From Diadema setosum (taxonomy: Eukaryota; Echinodermata; Echinoidea; Diadematoida; Diadematidae), in contig CM067070.1 in assembly GCA_033980235.1 (NCBI GenBank), forward strand, positions 24,268,699 to 24,332,698: 64,000 nt of DNA. The letters run 5' to 3'. The notes under the pieces are model-generated. The model ran no database searches. It was given only the letters and a program-made list of their open reading frames with translations, and was not told the DNA's origin. The position numbers were made by a program, and so were the translations under genes. Of the stretch, positions 24,101 to 36,070 are shown piece by piece. Every line of letters starts with the position of its first letter. Position 1 is the first letter of the stretch.

Positions 24101-26330
24101 TTTTTTCATGCACTAAACTTTATTTTCAACCTGATTTATTCACATCTTTGCTTATACACAATGCCATTATTGCAGCACTTTTGACAATGCTGCTTGGATT
24201 TTCAACTAGAGACTTTGTTAAACAGTGTCCTTATTCTAAAGGTCACCGAAGGGCGTACGCAGTTTTATCCGTGTATAGATCGTGCGTATGATTGTAAATT
24301 TGTGTGTGTGGATATTTACGCTAATATTCACACACACACGTATATATTCATGAAATACCACATAGGTATGTACAGTTACACTTAATTACGCCTTGTATAG
24401 AGAATTATATCCTTTGCATTTTTAATTTCAGCTTGTTTTTATTTCCTAAACTACTTGAATTTTCAAAAGGAATGTATGACGGCATTGTTAGGCAACCTGT
24501 TTTTAGTTACGATGATAATATTTTCACTAAGGTCCTTTTTTGCATCTTTGTTACCAAAATGATAACAGAACATATAACAACATGTCCTTTACTTCTTTAT
24601 TACCTTTCGCTAATCACAGGAATCCGAAGAATACAGTATTTGACGCCAAGCGACTGATTGGTCGACGCTTTGACGACGGGCCGGTGCAGTCTGACATGAA
24701 ACACTGGCCCTTCACGGTGGTCAACCAGGGGGGCAAACCCATGGTCCAGGCTGAGTACATGGGAGAGGTCAAACGTTTTGCCCCGGAAGAGATTAGCTCC
24801 ATGGTCCTCACCAAGATGAGGGAAACTGCAGAGGCCTATCTGGGCTATCGGATCAGCGATGCTGTCATTACGGTGCCGGCCTACTTTAACGACTCACAGC
24901 GAACAGCTACTAAAGATGCTGGCAAGATTGCTGGTCTAAACGTCCTACGCATCATCAATGAACCAACGGCAGCGGCTCTTGCCTACGGCTTGGACAAGAA
25001 GCTCCGCGGAGAGCAGTACGTTCTCATTTTCGACCTTGGCGGTGGCACTTTTGATGTATCCATCCTGGCCATCGATGAAGGAATCTTCGAAGTTAAGTCG
25101 ACGGCAGGAGACACTCATCTAGGAGGTGAGGACTTCGACAACCGCATGGTCAACCACCTCGTCGAAGAGTTCAAGCGGAAAAACAAGAAGGATATCCGTG
25201 GTAATGCTCGGGCTGTTAGGCGTCTACGCACCGCAGCAGAGCGCGCCAAGCGCACACTATCGAGCAGCACGCAAGCTAGCATCGAGGTGGACTCTCTCTA
25301 CGAAGGCATAGATTTCTACACCAGCATCACGCGGGCTCGCTTCGAGGAGCTTTGCTCTGATCTTTTCAGGAAATGTCTGGAACCAGTCGAGCGCGCAATT
25401 GTTGACGCCAAGCTGGACAAAACAAAGATCGACACCGTCGTCCTGGTCGGCGGCTCCACGCGGATCCCAAAGATTCAGAAGCTTCTCCAGGAGTTTCTGA
25501 ATGGCAAGGATCTGAACAAATCCATCAATCCCGACGAAGCTGTTGCTTATGGTGCAGCGGTACAAGCTGCGATCTTGTCCGGTGACCAGAGCTCGGAAGT
25601 AAAGGACGTTCTATTAGTGGATGTTGCTCCATTGTCTCTAGGAATTGAAACAGCCGGAGGAGTCATGACGAAATTGATCGAACGTAACTCACGCATCCCG
25701 ACGAAGGCCCAGCAAACTTTTACTACTTACGCCGACAACCAAAGCGCCGTCAGCATCCAAGTGTACGAAGGAGAGCGCGCGATGACCAAGGACAACAATC
25801 TTCTGGGTAACTTCCAGCTGTCGGGCATACCGCCAGCACCGCGAGGTGTTCCCAAGATTGAAATCACATACGACATCGACGCCAATGGCATCCTCAATGT
25901 CACTGCGAAGGACGAGAGCACCGGTCGCACCAACCGCATCACAATTACCAACGACAAAGGTCGCCTGTCCAAGGCTGACATTGACAGGATGATTAACGAC
26001 GCGGAGAAGTACAAAGCCGAGGACGACATGCAGCGAGCTCGAGTCGGGGCACGCAACCAACTCGAGAGCTACGCTTTCAGCATGAAGTCTACGATCAGCG
26101 ACCCGGCCGTTGAGGGTAAACTATCCCCTGAGGACAAACAGACAGTGGTGAATGCCGTGGACGGCACCATCCGCTGGCTGGACAGCAACAATCTTGCCGA
26201 CAAGGAGGAGTTTGATTTCAAACTGGAAGAGCTGCAGAAGACGTGTTCCCCGATCATGGCCAAGCTGCATCGTGGAGGCGACCAGGGTCAGCAGACTTCG
26301 GATGGCCCAAAGGTCGAGGAGGTTGATTAA
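21200..26330 (+). CDS. HSP70: Cytosolic heat shock protein 70 (HSC70/HSPA8 type), one intron
   Basis: Exons 21200-21381 and 24620-26330 (TAA), joined at AT|G, encode 630 aa. This is an ATP-driven chaperone that binds unfolded clients and works with J-proteins and nucleotide-exchange factors. Signature 1 (IDLGTTYS) is at residues 9-16. Signature 2 ([13 protein letters not shown]) places its Asp at residue 199, the same number as in animal HSC70. Signature 3 ([19 protein letters not shown]) is near residue 335. The protein ends GPKVEEVD, the EEVD tail of cytosolic/nuclear members bound by TPR co-chaperones. The GGMP-rich tail of constitutive HSC70 is missing, so it is about 15-20 residues short. 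The single intron after residue 61 sits where cognate HSP70 genes commonly have one. Start context is GCGCGATGT. No strong heat-shock element was found upstream. Confidence 0.97.
21522..21906. mobile_element. TTAA-target palindromic MITE (HSP70 intron)
   Basis: Ends TTAAAGGGATGGTACAGTAT and CAAAACGATCCCTTTAA. The two halves are near-complementary, meeting in a tight palindrome (AAGTGTGGGTCCCACACTTT) near 21720. A partial second copy follows at 21907-22085. Confidence 0.8.
21907..22085. mobile_element. Partial TTAA-target palindromic MITE
   Basis: Continues from the previous copy with TATGGGAGATAATTAGAAAC and reaches the central palindrome (AATGAAAGGTGTG / CCTACCTTTCATT). The other half is missing. 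Confidence 0.65.
22090..24600. other. HSP70 intron remainder, no gene seen
   Basis: A G-run and an inverted CTCCCTG-type patch lie near 22900-23185. Otherwise nothing is recognised. Confidence 0.45.
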
Positions 26331-27229
26331 TGACCCTCTCATCGAATGAACTTTTTTGAAAATGTTAGTGAAGATAAGCACAGTACATAAGCACAGTACA
26401 AGTATGACTTACCAAGGAGATACAGCAATGAAACGTAGACGTTAACAAGATTTTATGTTATAAAGATTCGTCTCATTTTATAGTCAATATAAATTGTCTA
26501 TGATAATTTTGGCCACATTTCACACAACAGCAAACAGTAAGGCCAACATGCATTTTCTGTTTGGTGTCACTCATTTCATGCCTTCAAATAAGGTTCGTTA
26601 GCATAATTTGAATACACCTGTATATGTAACAGAATTATGTGCGTAGTCATCAAAACTACATCTTACAGAACACAACTCCACGAAAAATTGTCTTTGTGTT
26701 TAATACTATGATGTCACTTCATATGAATAGCGTGCGTTGCCTTTACGGTCAAACCAACTGTTCCAAGGAAGAAGTTAGAAGTAGTTGGTAGTATTTGCAC
26801 ACTTCCCGCACGTTTAATGACTAAGAGTTTACAACGTTTATTTGCCATTTTGTTCTCGGTAGTAGGCCTCTGATCATAAAGGAGACGTTCAGTCAGACCC
26901 TAAGGGCCGACATTAGGTTTTGCCCGGACAAAATGTCTGTCGGAAGTAAGCCGCGTCGCATATTGAAACCAGAAGTTAAGCTACAATAATGTTAAATCTC
27001 TTTGCGTTTGTAGGATACAATGTAGTGTGGCATTGTACAATGAAGTTCAAATTCTTATGCTTGTATTAAACTGTATGATTTAGTCATTTTTTGTGCAGTC
27101 ATTGACAACACATTGTTATGATTTGTAATACCTATACGATTTGATCCAATCCAGAGCAGCATTGATTGGCTTGTTTACACAATATAAAGCTCTGCGAACT
27201 TTTTATCTATAGTGATGAATATTTCCATG
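26331..27229. other. HSP70 3' flank, no further gene seen
   Basis: AT-rich. It probably contains the HSP70 3' UTR; no canonical AATAAA lies near the stop, and ATTAAA at about 27064 is the best candidate signal. Confidence 0.4.
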
Positions 27230-27660
27230 TTAAAGGGATGGTATAGTATTGGTTGAGGTGAGAATTCAGCTTTTAAAATTTTTGCGAATGTACTTAAAAA
27301 CCACTTCATGAAATGTTAAAAAGCATACAATTCTAAGAGAAAGTCAAATTTGGTAAAAATTGGTTTCGAAATGGCGGAAATATCTAAAAACAAAATAAGA
27401 CAAAGCGATACTTATGAAAGGTTGGTCAAACCTTTTATTATCTAGGACCGCTTTATTTTGGACATCTCAGCCATATCAAAACCGATTTCCATTAGATAAA
27501 CTTTGAGTTTCTCTTGGAATCATATGCTCTTTCATATTTCATTAGGTTTCTCATTGCTATATTACACATGTATCTCAAAATATCATCATTAAAAAAACAA
27601 ACAAACACAACTTTGGAAACATTAAGCCCCATCTTAACCGAAACTGAACCTTCCCTTTTG
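27230..27660. mobile_element. TTAA-target palindromic MITE
   Basis: Begins TTAAAGGGATGGTATAGTAT and keeps the family words AAATGGCGGAAATATC, the central inverted pair (AAAGGTTGG / CCTTTTATT) and TTTCATTAGGTTTCTCATT. The right end is decayed. Confidence 0.7.
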
Positions 27661-27807
27661 AATAACGTCACTTGTTAAATATTTTTATTGAAACATGACT
27701 AGAGCTTTGCCTTATTACGAGTGTCTTATCCTCATCGCTGTTGTTAATAACGGTGACACTACATTTGCTCATGCAATATGTATTGCCTTGATCTTATTTC
27801 CTCCAAG

Positions 27808-27886
27808 AACTTAGGGTTAGGGGTAGGGTTGTGATAGGGTTGTAGGTTTTAGTTTGATGTAAGGATTAGGATTAGGGGTAGGGTTT
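27808..27886 (+). repeat. Short telomere-like TTAGGG-rich patch
   Basis: Degenerate units (TTAGGGTTAGGGGTAGGG, GATTAGGGGTAGGG) over about 80 bases inside the spacer. Confidence 0.7.
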
Positions 27887-28231
27887 TATTTGTGGGTAAT
27901 TTACGTTTGGCTTATCATGCAGATTCATGGGAGCAATGTCGCAGGAGTAAAATGTGTAGTGAAACCACAAATGATATGAAATTACCTCTCAAAATTGCGA
28001 CAAAGCCCCCCGGAGTTGGTGCAAGTAAAACAGAGATAGAAATAGGAAAAATAGGGGTGTTATTATCAAAGGTTAATGGGGATGAGCGGAAAACATACCT
28101 AAAAGAGACAGGGGGAGAGGTAACCAGGATGAGAGGAGATGGCCGGGGGAGGGGGGAGGGGGAGGGGGGGGGGGCTGAGAGATCAGAGAGGGAGAGAGAG
28201 TGAGTATTATAAGAGAGAGGGAAAGATATGG

Positions 28232-28235
<4 letters not shown>

Positions 28236-28262
<27 letters not shown>
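28236..28262. repeat. (TG)n microsatellite
   Basis: Uninterrupted TG repeats following a G/A-rich, purine-only tract (28105-28230). Confidence 0.9.
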
Positions 28263-28355
28263 TGTACGTGTGCGTACATAGGGGGTTATACTGTGATATG
28301 AATGTTCGATTGGGATTTAGCGGTCGTTCCATTATTAAAAATCAATTGAGACTAT

Positions 28356-28591
28356 ATGAACAGTTTGTTTGCAAAAACCGATAAGTCCATTTTTGAAGAT
28401 TTTGAAGTACGGTCTCTGTCATAAAGTACAAAATAATACCTTTTAAATGATATATTGGTCACTACATATAAAGGTATATTTTTGAAGTTATACTTATACT
28501 TATTATACTCTTTATTTTTCTTGACATCTAATCGCAAATATCTCCATTTGACAAATATGGCCTTACCAGTTTTTGCAAACAAACTCTTCAT
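28356..28591. mobile_element. MITE with ATGAAGAGTTTGTTTGC termini, copy 1
   Basis: Left ATGAACAGTTTGTTTGCAAA and right TTTGCAAACAAACTCTTCAT are inverted repeats of about 35 bp. The body matches 33032-33282 almost base for base. Flanked by TATA. Confidence 0.85.
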
Positions 28592-28594
28592 ATA

Positions 28595-29528
28595 CAGTTA
28601 AACTCGCATAAGTCGATCTTCTCGGGACTGAGCAAAACACATCGACTTAGGCGATTTTCGACTTGTGCGTAAGTCGAAAAAATCGACTTAACAACAGTTA
28701 CACCACACGTACGTTATGTATAAAATGTCCATGTATGTTGTCTGTATACTCTGGAGCCGAGAGCTGGAGAGGTGGTGTGCCGCAGCACGGGTCGCCCGGC
28801 TGGGCCGTGGCTAACTTTGCATGGACAGTGCATTAGTATATTGGCACAGGTCCGATTACTTTTCACCCTTGTTAAACCTTGGGGAAGTGAATATGAACGA
28901 TATTTGAGCAGTGATCAGTGATTGATTCCAGTTTACCATACCGTGGCTTGAAATGCGTGTAGAGGTGTAATTCTGATTTACCCGTGCCCGTAACTTTCCC
29001 CCTACTTTCCGCTTTGAAAACTCAGCAGCTTTATCCATCCACTGCACAGCGCAGACTGCAAACATACACAGACTATACACAGCCCAGTCGCTGTACGCAC
29101 AACTATTACACAGCCCAGTTGCTGTACGCACGTAGCGCTAGCGCGACAGGGCTGGACCAGCGGACCTCCAACACGAAGAGAGTTCAACAATCGCATGCGA
29201 TCGCTGTGAATTTTGATACTTTAGATCATTTTTTGTCACCTGTCTGGTCGGGCTGGTTCTTATGTAAACAAAAACTGGCGTCTCGTGATTTTGACAGTGA
29301 TTTATTGCACAATAAAATCTTATTCGACTTAGGCACAGTGAATTTAATGGTTTTTCCGTGAAAGTGTTCTTGGAATTTCATCGACTTAGGCGAGTATTCG
29401 ACTTACAAAATTCGACTTGTGAGTGAATTAATACACGTAAGTCAATGGGGAAAAATCGGGACTTTTTAAAATCATCGACTTGCGCGATTATTCGACATAT
29501 GCGATGTCGACTTAGGCGAGTTTAACTG
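28595..29528. mobile_element. TA-target DNA transposon, non-autonomous, CAGTTAAACTCGC termini
   Basis: Ends CAGTTAAACTCGCATAAGTC and GACTTAGGCGAGTTTAACTG, bounded by TA on both sides. Subterminal regions carry many copies of TCGACTTAGGCGA / TAAGTCGA. The 930-bp interior has no transposase-like frame. It sits right against the MITE ending at 28591. Confidence 0.85.
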
Positions 29529-29639
29529 TATAATCCATATTATTGACCTTTGGGTCGAATAGGTGAAATTCAGTACGTGTAACTGAATAGCCCAAACGTT
29601 GATTATGTCAAGTTTATTGTCAAGCCAAGCCATGCACAA

Positions 29640-29640
<1 letters not shown>

Positions 29641-29670
<30 letters not shown>
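29641..29670. repeat. (CA)n microsatellite
   Basis: Fifteen CA units. Confidence 0.95.
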
Positions 29671-29672
<2 letters not shown>

Positions 29673-29679
29673 AACACAT

Positions 29680-31660
29680 GCAAAACAACCATTATACAAC
29701 ATGTATGTATATATGACGTGATATCTTGTTTGCCTATACCTTTTTTTTCTGAGGCACATTTTCTTTATCTCATACGGGGTACTCCTATTTAACATTAATA
29801 GTAATTGCATGAATACACTTAGAAGCATACGGAGTTAAAATGCAATCTTTTTTCCTTAATATCAAAAGTGGATTAAGCACCTGTTGGAAAGAAACTTTTC
29901 ATTTATTTAAAAAATGAAGGAAAATACAGACATAAGGATATCATGAAAAAATATTTAAGGTAAAATCCCAGCCTTTAAGATAAAGCCAAATACACTGTAT
30001 TTATACACATCCGGTGTCATTTCTTTTTTTTTTTTTGGGGGGGGGGGGGGGTAAAGATACCACAGAATAATCTCATCAGGATTCATAGTCTCTCCGAATC
30101 AATACCGCTGTATCGTTTAAGAATGCATGAACAATGAAGTTGTAAAGATTTACAGCCTCTAATAGACTGGTCTGTGCAACGTATCAACATTAAAGTTTAA
30201 CATCATAAATAAATGAGGCAAAGTATCTTCAAACAATCAAACAAAGGTAACAATCGTGTTGTTCGTGCTGTTTTATTTTTGTAAGCCACACCTCATTCCT
30301 TTGTTAATGTTGCATATTTTAAGGGGAGTCGATTCGAGTCCCAGTGCTTTAATTAAAGAAAGGAGCACGTTTGGTTCAAGTGAGTATACGCTGGATTTAA
30401 ACTCACGAAACAGCCACCTGTGGTGAAATTTCAATTACTGTGATAACAAAATTATAAAAGTCAAATTTAATCATCATAGATGAGAGTCCCAGTGCTTCAA
30501 TTAATCAAAGTAACACGTTTGGTTCAAAATATACGCGGACCTATGTATAGATAAGGATAAGGACTTAGCCACTATCTTGGCAATTTCCAATTACTGTAGT
30601 GACAAAATTACAATAATCAAATGCACTCCCGTTGTACGAACAATGATCAATGTTTCGAAAATCGGCTGATTGGTGATATTCACTTTAATTCAACGGGCAT
30701 TTCATTCATTTTCCTTTTCATGTAAGATATTGCTCCGTTTGGATATCTCAGCCATTCCCAAACCATCAAATAAACATTAAATCCCTCTTGGAATTATATG
30801 GTGTTCCATATTTCATAAGAGGTTTCTCATTATTTCACCAAAAATTGTTAGAAACCTGAAGTTAGGTCTGAACCAGAACTGTACGATATCTTTAATCTTT
30901 TCTCTATTATACCAATGAGTCAAATGCGCACAAAGTTCACACACATAGCTATGAACATTAATTAAACGCGACGCACAGAGGGTTAATCCTTACGGTCTTA
31001 ACCAGGGACTTTTGACAGCCGAGAGTTATCCATACCAATCGGGACTCATCTAAATATAGAAAGGGTGAAGACGATCCCTTGCTTAATCCTGCCTTGTCGT
31101 CCTGTAAAGGTACTACAACTGTAACATTTTGATAAACTACGGTTGAAAGATGATGATGATGATGATAATAATAACAAGGGCAGAAATACAACAAGGGCAG
31201 AAAGTACAAAATAGTCCCGATAACCTGAGTTTAATAGTGCATATCACATACGTATAGCTTTCGTTTGTGGAAGAATATACTTTCATTGTGACTTTTTGAA
31301 GTTGCCTTAATAATGTTCATGTGTTCGCCAATATCAAGGAGTTATAAAGCAAAAACAAAATACTCTTATATGACATAATACCTAAGCTTATGGAGTATGC
31401 CAACACTACGAGACACTCTATCAGAAATGTATTGCACGTGAGTGTACCTTTTCAAACTTTCATTTTTACATATCCGAAGAAATTTAGTCCTTTCTTTGAT
31501 TCCAAATATGCCATCCACCATAATACGTAAAATGTTGCATCTCATTTTTATATTTCTTATTATGACAATGAATAGAATTTGTCTTTTTGAAGTTGAGTGA
31601 TAATTTATTGTTCTTACGCCATGTATACATCCTTATTGACAAAATGCAATACAATCATTA
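29680..31660. other. Intergenic, no gene seen
   Basis: AT-rich, with a T/G homopolymer at 30025-30050. It contains two diverged direct copies of GAGTCCCAGTGCTT..AATTAA..AGCACGTTTGGTTCAA near 30335 and 30482 (about 150 bp apart) and half of a TTAA-family MITE at 30729-30895. Confidence 0.5.
30729..30895. mobile_element. Half of a TTAA-target palindromic MITE
   Basis: Family words GGATATCTCAGCCATT, CATAAGAGGTTTCTCATTAT and GAAACCTGAAGTTAGGTC. Only one half is present. Confidence 0.65.
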
Positions 31661-31669
31661 TCTGTAATT

Positions 31670-31819
31670 CAGTGGCGGATCCAGACGGGGCGCACCGGGC
31701 ACCCCCTTTAATTTTTGTTAAAACAAAAGATATAAAAAGAAAAATGGCTGGATGGGGACCCCCTCCTTTTTTTTTTTTAAAGGCACACCCTTGTACAGAA
31801 TTCTTGGACCCGCCCCTGG
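31670..31819. mobile_element. MITE, CAGTGGCGGATCCAG family
   Basis: Left CAGTGGCGGATCCAGACGGG and right TTGGACCCGCCCCTG are inverted repeats around an AT-rich core. hAT-like small elements with this end are widespread in animals. Copies also lie at 50515 and near 63410-63564. Confidence 0.7.
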
Positions 31820-31829
31820 TAATTGTTAA

Positions 31830-32985
31830 TGATGAAAAAAAAAAAAAAAATGTGCCCTCCTTTCTCCCTATCGCACCATTCCCATGATTCCCCTCTTCCA
31901 CATTATCATCAGGATGAGCCCTTAAATCGGATGACGCAGGAATAATTATCTTAAGACGTCACTAAAAGGGGAAAAGAGACAGATTACTTAATTTTCAGAT
32001 GAAAAGACCTACATTTTATTTTCGGATTAACAAACCTTATTTGATTTTCGAATTAACGACCTTTATTTTCTTATTGAAACAACAACAACAACACACCTTT
32101 GGAATAGTGAGCCCTATTTGATTTTCGGGTTAAAGAAACTTGGGAATAACGACCCTTCGGAAAAAATAACAACAACAACCTTATTTTATTTACCGATTAA
32201 GTGATTAACGAACCTTCGGAATACCACGCCTTGGGAATGTTCGGATTAAATAGCCCTTTGTCATTATCGGAAGACCGAACCTCTATATTATAAGTATTGG
32301 GAGTTGAAACAAAGCCTAGTGTGATGTGTACATGTGGGCTGTATATTCTACTTCCTTTCTTAGCCAGCCTTTTGAAGACCAAGACAAAGAATGCAAAAGA
32401 ACAAATTAATTTATTTTATAAATGACTGTGCCGTGTCGTTCAGATAGGGTTGTGTAAATGGCAATATATACATAAAACGTCTATTTGCGAGTGGATTCTA
32501 TCTATTCATACAGTTGACGAAATAAAACAGAAAGAAATATGTCGGTCCATGCTCTCTTCACTCTTTCGTTCATGAGAAATTATAAATTCAGAAATAATAC
32601 AGCTCTGCAGGTTATACAACACGGACAATGCAAGATAACGTGATGTAACCACGTTTTCTGTTAATTTCTGTGATTTCTCCCCTTTCTGCCTATTTAGGAG
32701 AAAGAGGCGTACTTGAATATCTTCTTGTCTACACTATGCAATCAACGAACCGAGAATAATCTGACATGTGAAATGTCCTTGATGTACAGAATCATTCATC
32801 TGGTCACGTTTGGGCACTATACATGCACGTAATAGATTATCACTTTTGTTCTCTCTCTCTCTCTTTCCTTCTCATTAGTCTTTCCACTTCCCTGCACGTA
32901 TATTTTAGTTTACTCCACAAAAGGATATTAATTAAGCCAACTTTATACTGTAAGAGTGTGTATGTATACATGCAAATATTCTATA
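31830..32985. other. Intergenic, no gene seen
   Basis: Contains repeated short phrases around GATTAACGAACCTT / CGGATTAA (31990-32270) that suggest a decayed repeat. Confidence 0.4.
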
Positions 32986-32988
32986 TTA

Positions 32989-33031
<43 letters not shown>

Positions 33032-33036
<5 letters not shown>

Positions 33037-33282
33037 GAGTTTGTTTGCAAAAACCGATAAGTCCATTTTTGAAGATTTTGAAGTACGGTCTCTGTCATAA
33101 AGTACAAAATAATACCTTTTAAATGATACATTGGTCACTACATATAAAGGTATATTTTTGAAGTTATGGTCAAAAGAAGCAAAAATGTTCTTATTATTCT
33201 CTTTATTTTTCTTGACCTTTAATCGCAAATATCTCCATTTGACAAATATGGACTTATCGGTTTTTGCAAACAAACTCTTCAT
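33032..33282. mobile_element. MITE with ATGAAGAGTTTGTTTGC termini, copy 2, inside (TA)n
   Basis: Left ATGAAGAGTTTGTTTGCAAA and right TTTGCAAACAAACTCTTCAT. Flanked on both sides by TA microsatellite (about 32990-33031 and 33284-33312), consistent with a TA target. Confidence 0.9.
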
Positions 33283-33694
33283 ATATATCATATATATATA
33301 TATATATATATATGCGTGTGTATGTGTGTGTGTGTGCGCGCGCGACTGTATGTGTGTGAGGGTTACTCCAACAAGTACTTATAGTGCTAGTTTTGTATGT
33401 GCGTGTGTGTGTGGGTGTGTGTGTGTGTGTGATATCTGAATCCTTTATTCCATTTGCAATTAGACTTTTCAATATTATAGTACCCGTATGTGTGTGAGTT
33501 TGGATTCTGTGAAAAATAGTTATTGAGTAATTTGAGGTTAGGAGTCAGCAGGGGTGTGTCGGAATTGTTTCTGTGATGAGCGGGTCTTTTGGTGGAGTCT
33601 TCGGGCTTTCAAATGAATGGATGAATTGTGATAGATAGGGGTAAATATGCGGTGATTTATTTGTATGGTTGTCGGTATTGTTAAACGGTAAAAC

Positions 33695-34700
33695 TTTGTT
33701 TTGGATATCTCAACCATTTCAAAATCAATTTTCAACAAAGGGATGGTATAGTATTGGTTGAGATGAGGATTAAGCTTTGACTTTTTGGGAGACTAAGAAA
33801 CCACTTACAAAATGTTATAGATCTTACAATTTTGAAAGGAATTCAAAGCTCATTGAGGATAATCAGTTTTAAAATGGCTGAGACATCACAAAACCAACGT
33901 AAAAGAATGCCATCCTAATAATAGGTGGGTTCCACGTTTTGTTAGGAGTGCTCTGTTTTTGATATCTCAACCATTTCTAAACCAGATTTCAAAAGCAGAT
34001 TTCATTAAAAAAAAAAAAAAAAAAACACGTTGAATCCCTCTTAAAGGGACTGTACAGTACTGGTTGGGGTGGGGATTCATGTTTTGAACATTCTTAAGTG
34101 AGATAATGAGAAACCTCATATGAAATATGAAAGAGCATGTAATTTTAAGAAGGATTCAACGTTTATTTGATGAAAATTGGTTTTCAAATGGCTGAGATAT
34201 CCAAAAAAGTGATAATAATAAAAGGCGACATGCCACAACTTTATTAGGATCTCTTTGTTTCACCTTGTTTTTGGATATCTCAGCCATTTCAAAACCGATT
34301 TTCATCAAATAAACTTTTGATACCCCTTAGAATTGCATGCTCCTTGACGTCTCATAGAGTGGTTTCTGACTACAAGTACAGACCTGTATCTCGCAAAACG
34401 TTAAAAGCTAAATCCTCACCTGGACCAGAACTGTACACACCCTTTAAAATTGCATGATCATTATTTCATATTAGGTTTCTCTTTATCTCACCAAAATAAT
34501 GTTATGAAGGTAGGTCTCAACGAAAATTATACAATCCCTTTAAAGGGACTATACAGAACTGGTTGAGGTGAGAATTCAGCCTGTAACGTTTTGCGAGATA
34601 TAGAAACCACTCTATGAAATGTTAAAGAGCATACAATAATTATTCTAAGGGGAATCGAAAGTTTATGAAAATTTATCTTGAAATGACTGAGATATACATC
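33695..34700. mobile_element. Cluster of nested/adjacent TTAA-target palindromic MITEs
   Basis: At least three copies in series: a fragment before 33736, a copy from AAAGGGATGGTATAG at 33737, one from TTAAAGGGACTGTACAG at about 34040 to CACCCTTTAAAA at 34448, and another from about 34540 (TTTAAAGGGACTATACAG). Each has the words GCTGAGATATCC / GGATATCTCAGCC. Confidence 0.75.
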
Positions 34701-34709
34701 AGGAAGAAC

Positions 34710-36070
34710 AATGCGCTTTACATGTAAAAGATCGAGAAAAACAACTGTACTTACATCCTGAAAAGAATTGAACAAAAACATGAAGAAAAAAATACATTTG
34801 TGAATGTTAGGTTTGCCTAATGAAGTGGAATGATCATAGTGTTTAAAAAACCGGCAAGAAGCAAAATAAAAATTAACAACAACAAAACAAAAACGCTCAA
34901 TAACCGTGTAAACAGGGAAAACGCTAAAGACTCACGTATTCCTTGTAAAATTATACAATAGGCACATTCACATTGCACACACGCTATAGGAGCCTAGTCT
35001 GTTAACACACATCAGATCATGAATTCTCCTCGTCCTTCGCAAAGCGTTACGTAAATATAGATTTTCTCCGCCCCCCCCCCCCCATTTCTTCTGGCCTCCA
35101 AATAGTTTACAGAGGCGTTAGGATCTACGGCAGCACATCTAACCTATATTTCGTTATTCTTAGCTTAAGAGTTTGTTTCATTCACAGGTCCCGTATGGTT
35201 CCTTGTGCAATCAGAATTATTGTGTTAATTGATAATGGACGAAATGCAACGAAATGCAATGGGTTTCTCATTGACACGCATCAGCAACATCGGTTGCCTG
35301 TAAATGATTGGGGAAACCCATCCTTACCGTACTTTACAATTTTACAGTTTGAGCTACTTATGATATTGTATGATTTGACCGTATTGTCTTGGGCAAATCA
35401 TTCACCAAAGTTCAAAAAGGCGCAATTCAAGTATCTTCCCCCCCCCCCCACCAAAAAAAAAAAAAAAAAAAGTTTGAAAAAGGTTTCGGTCGAAATATCT
35501 CAGCTTCGTTTTCAACCAGTTATACTCCGCAGTGCGCTACTTGTCTTCACTATTCAATTTTTCAGTCTTTTCAAACTATACATTCATTCAATCGCAAAGG
35601 AGGACTTGGAACATTGTGACGTCAGATATTCGTTTTTCTTTCACGCGACATGACTTGCCAACATAAACAATTTGGACTAAATCCTGACTGACTTTACATC
35701 ACTGGGCAGAGCACGAAGTGATCATGCATTTTCCGAGTCACACACCAAGCTGCGTGTGCATTCATCCTCTCATAAAAAGTAGTTCCACCATAGAAGTTCC
35801 ACCACCTGATCATTTTGTTTTAGCTCGAATGTCTAGGTAAAATTCACAGTTTTGTGTCTGTTTCGAAAGTCTCTGTACCCCCAGAGATTAAAAAAAAATA
35901 AAAGAAATCAATTTATTTACTTTATTGCAACTTTTTTTTTCTCTCGAGACAGAGCCTAGCTGATTTTGCGCATGGATACGTTCTACCTTGATTTAAGTGA
36001 TGACACGTGCGTCGAACTACAAAACCTTCCCCAATTGTGAAATGTGAACATTTTGTCGAAGTGTATCAAA
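34710..36070. other. Intergenic 5' flank of the FMO gene
   Basis: Homopolymer C/A runs near 35070 and 35445. A long open frame at 35195-35653 is broken up by these runs and has no recognisable domain. The FMO promoter presumably lies within the last few hundred bases, but no motif was identified. Confidence 0.45.

Noticed and set aside
35195..35653. 152-aa plus frame upstream of FMO
   Set aside because: Runs through C and A homopolymers and has no domain or coding-like composition.
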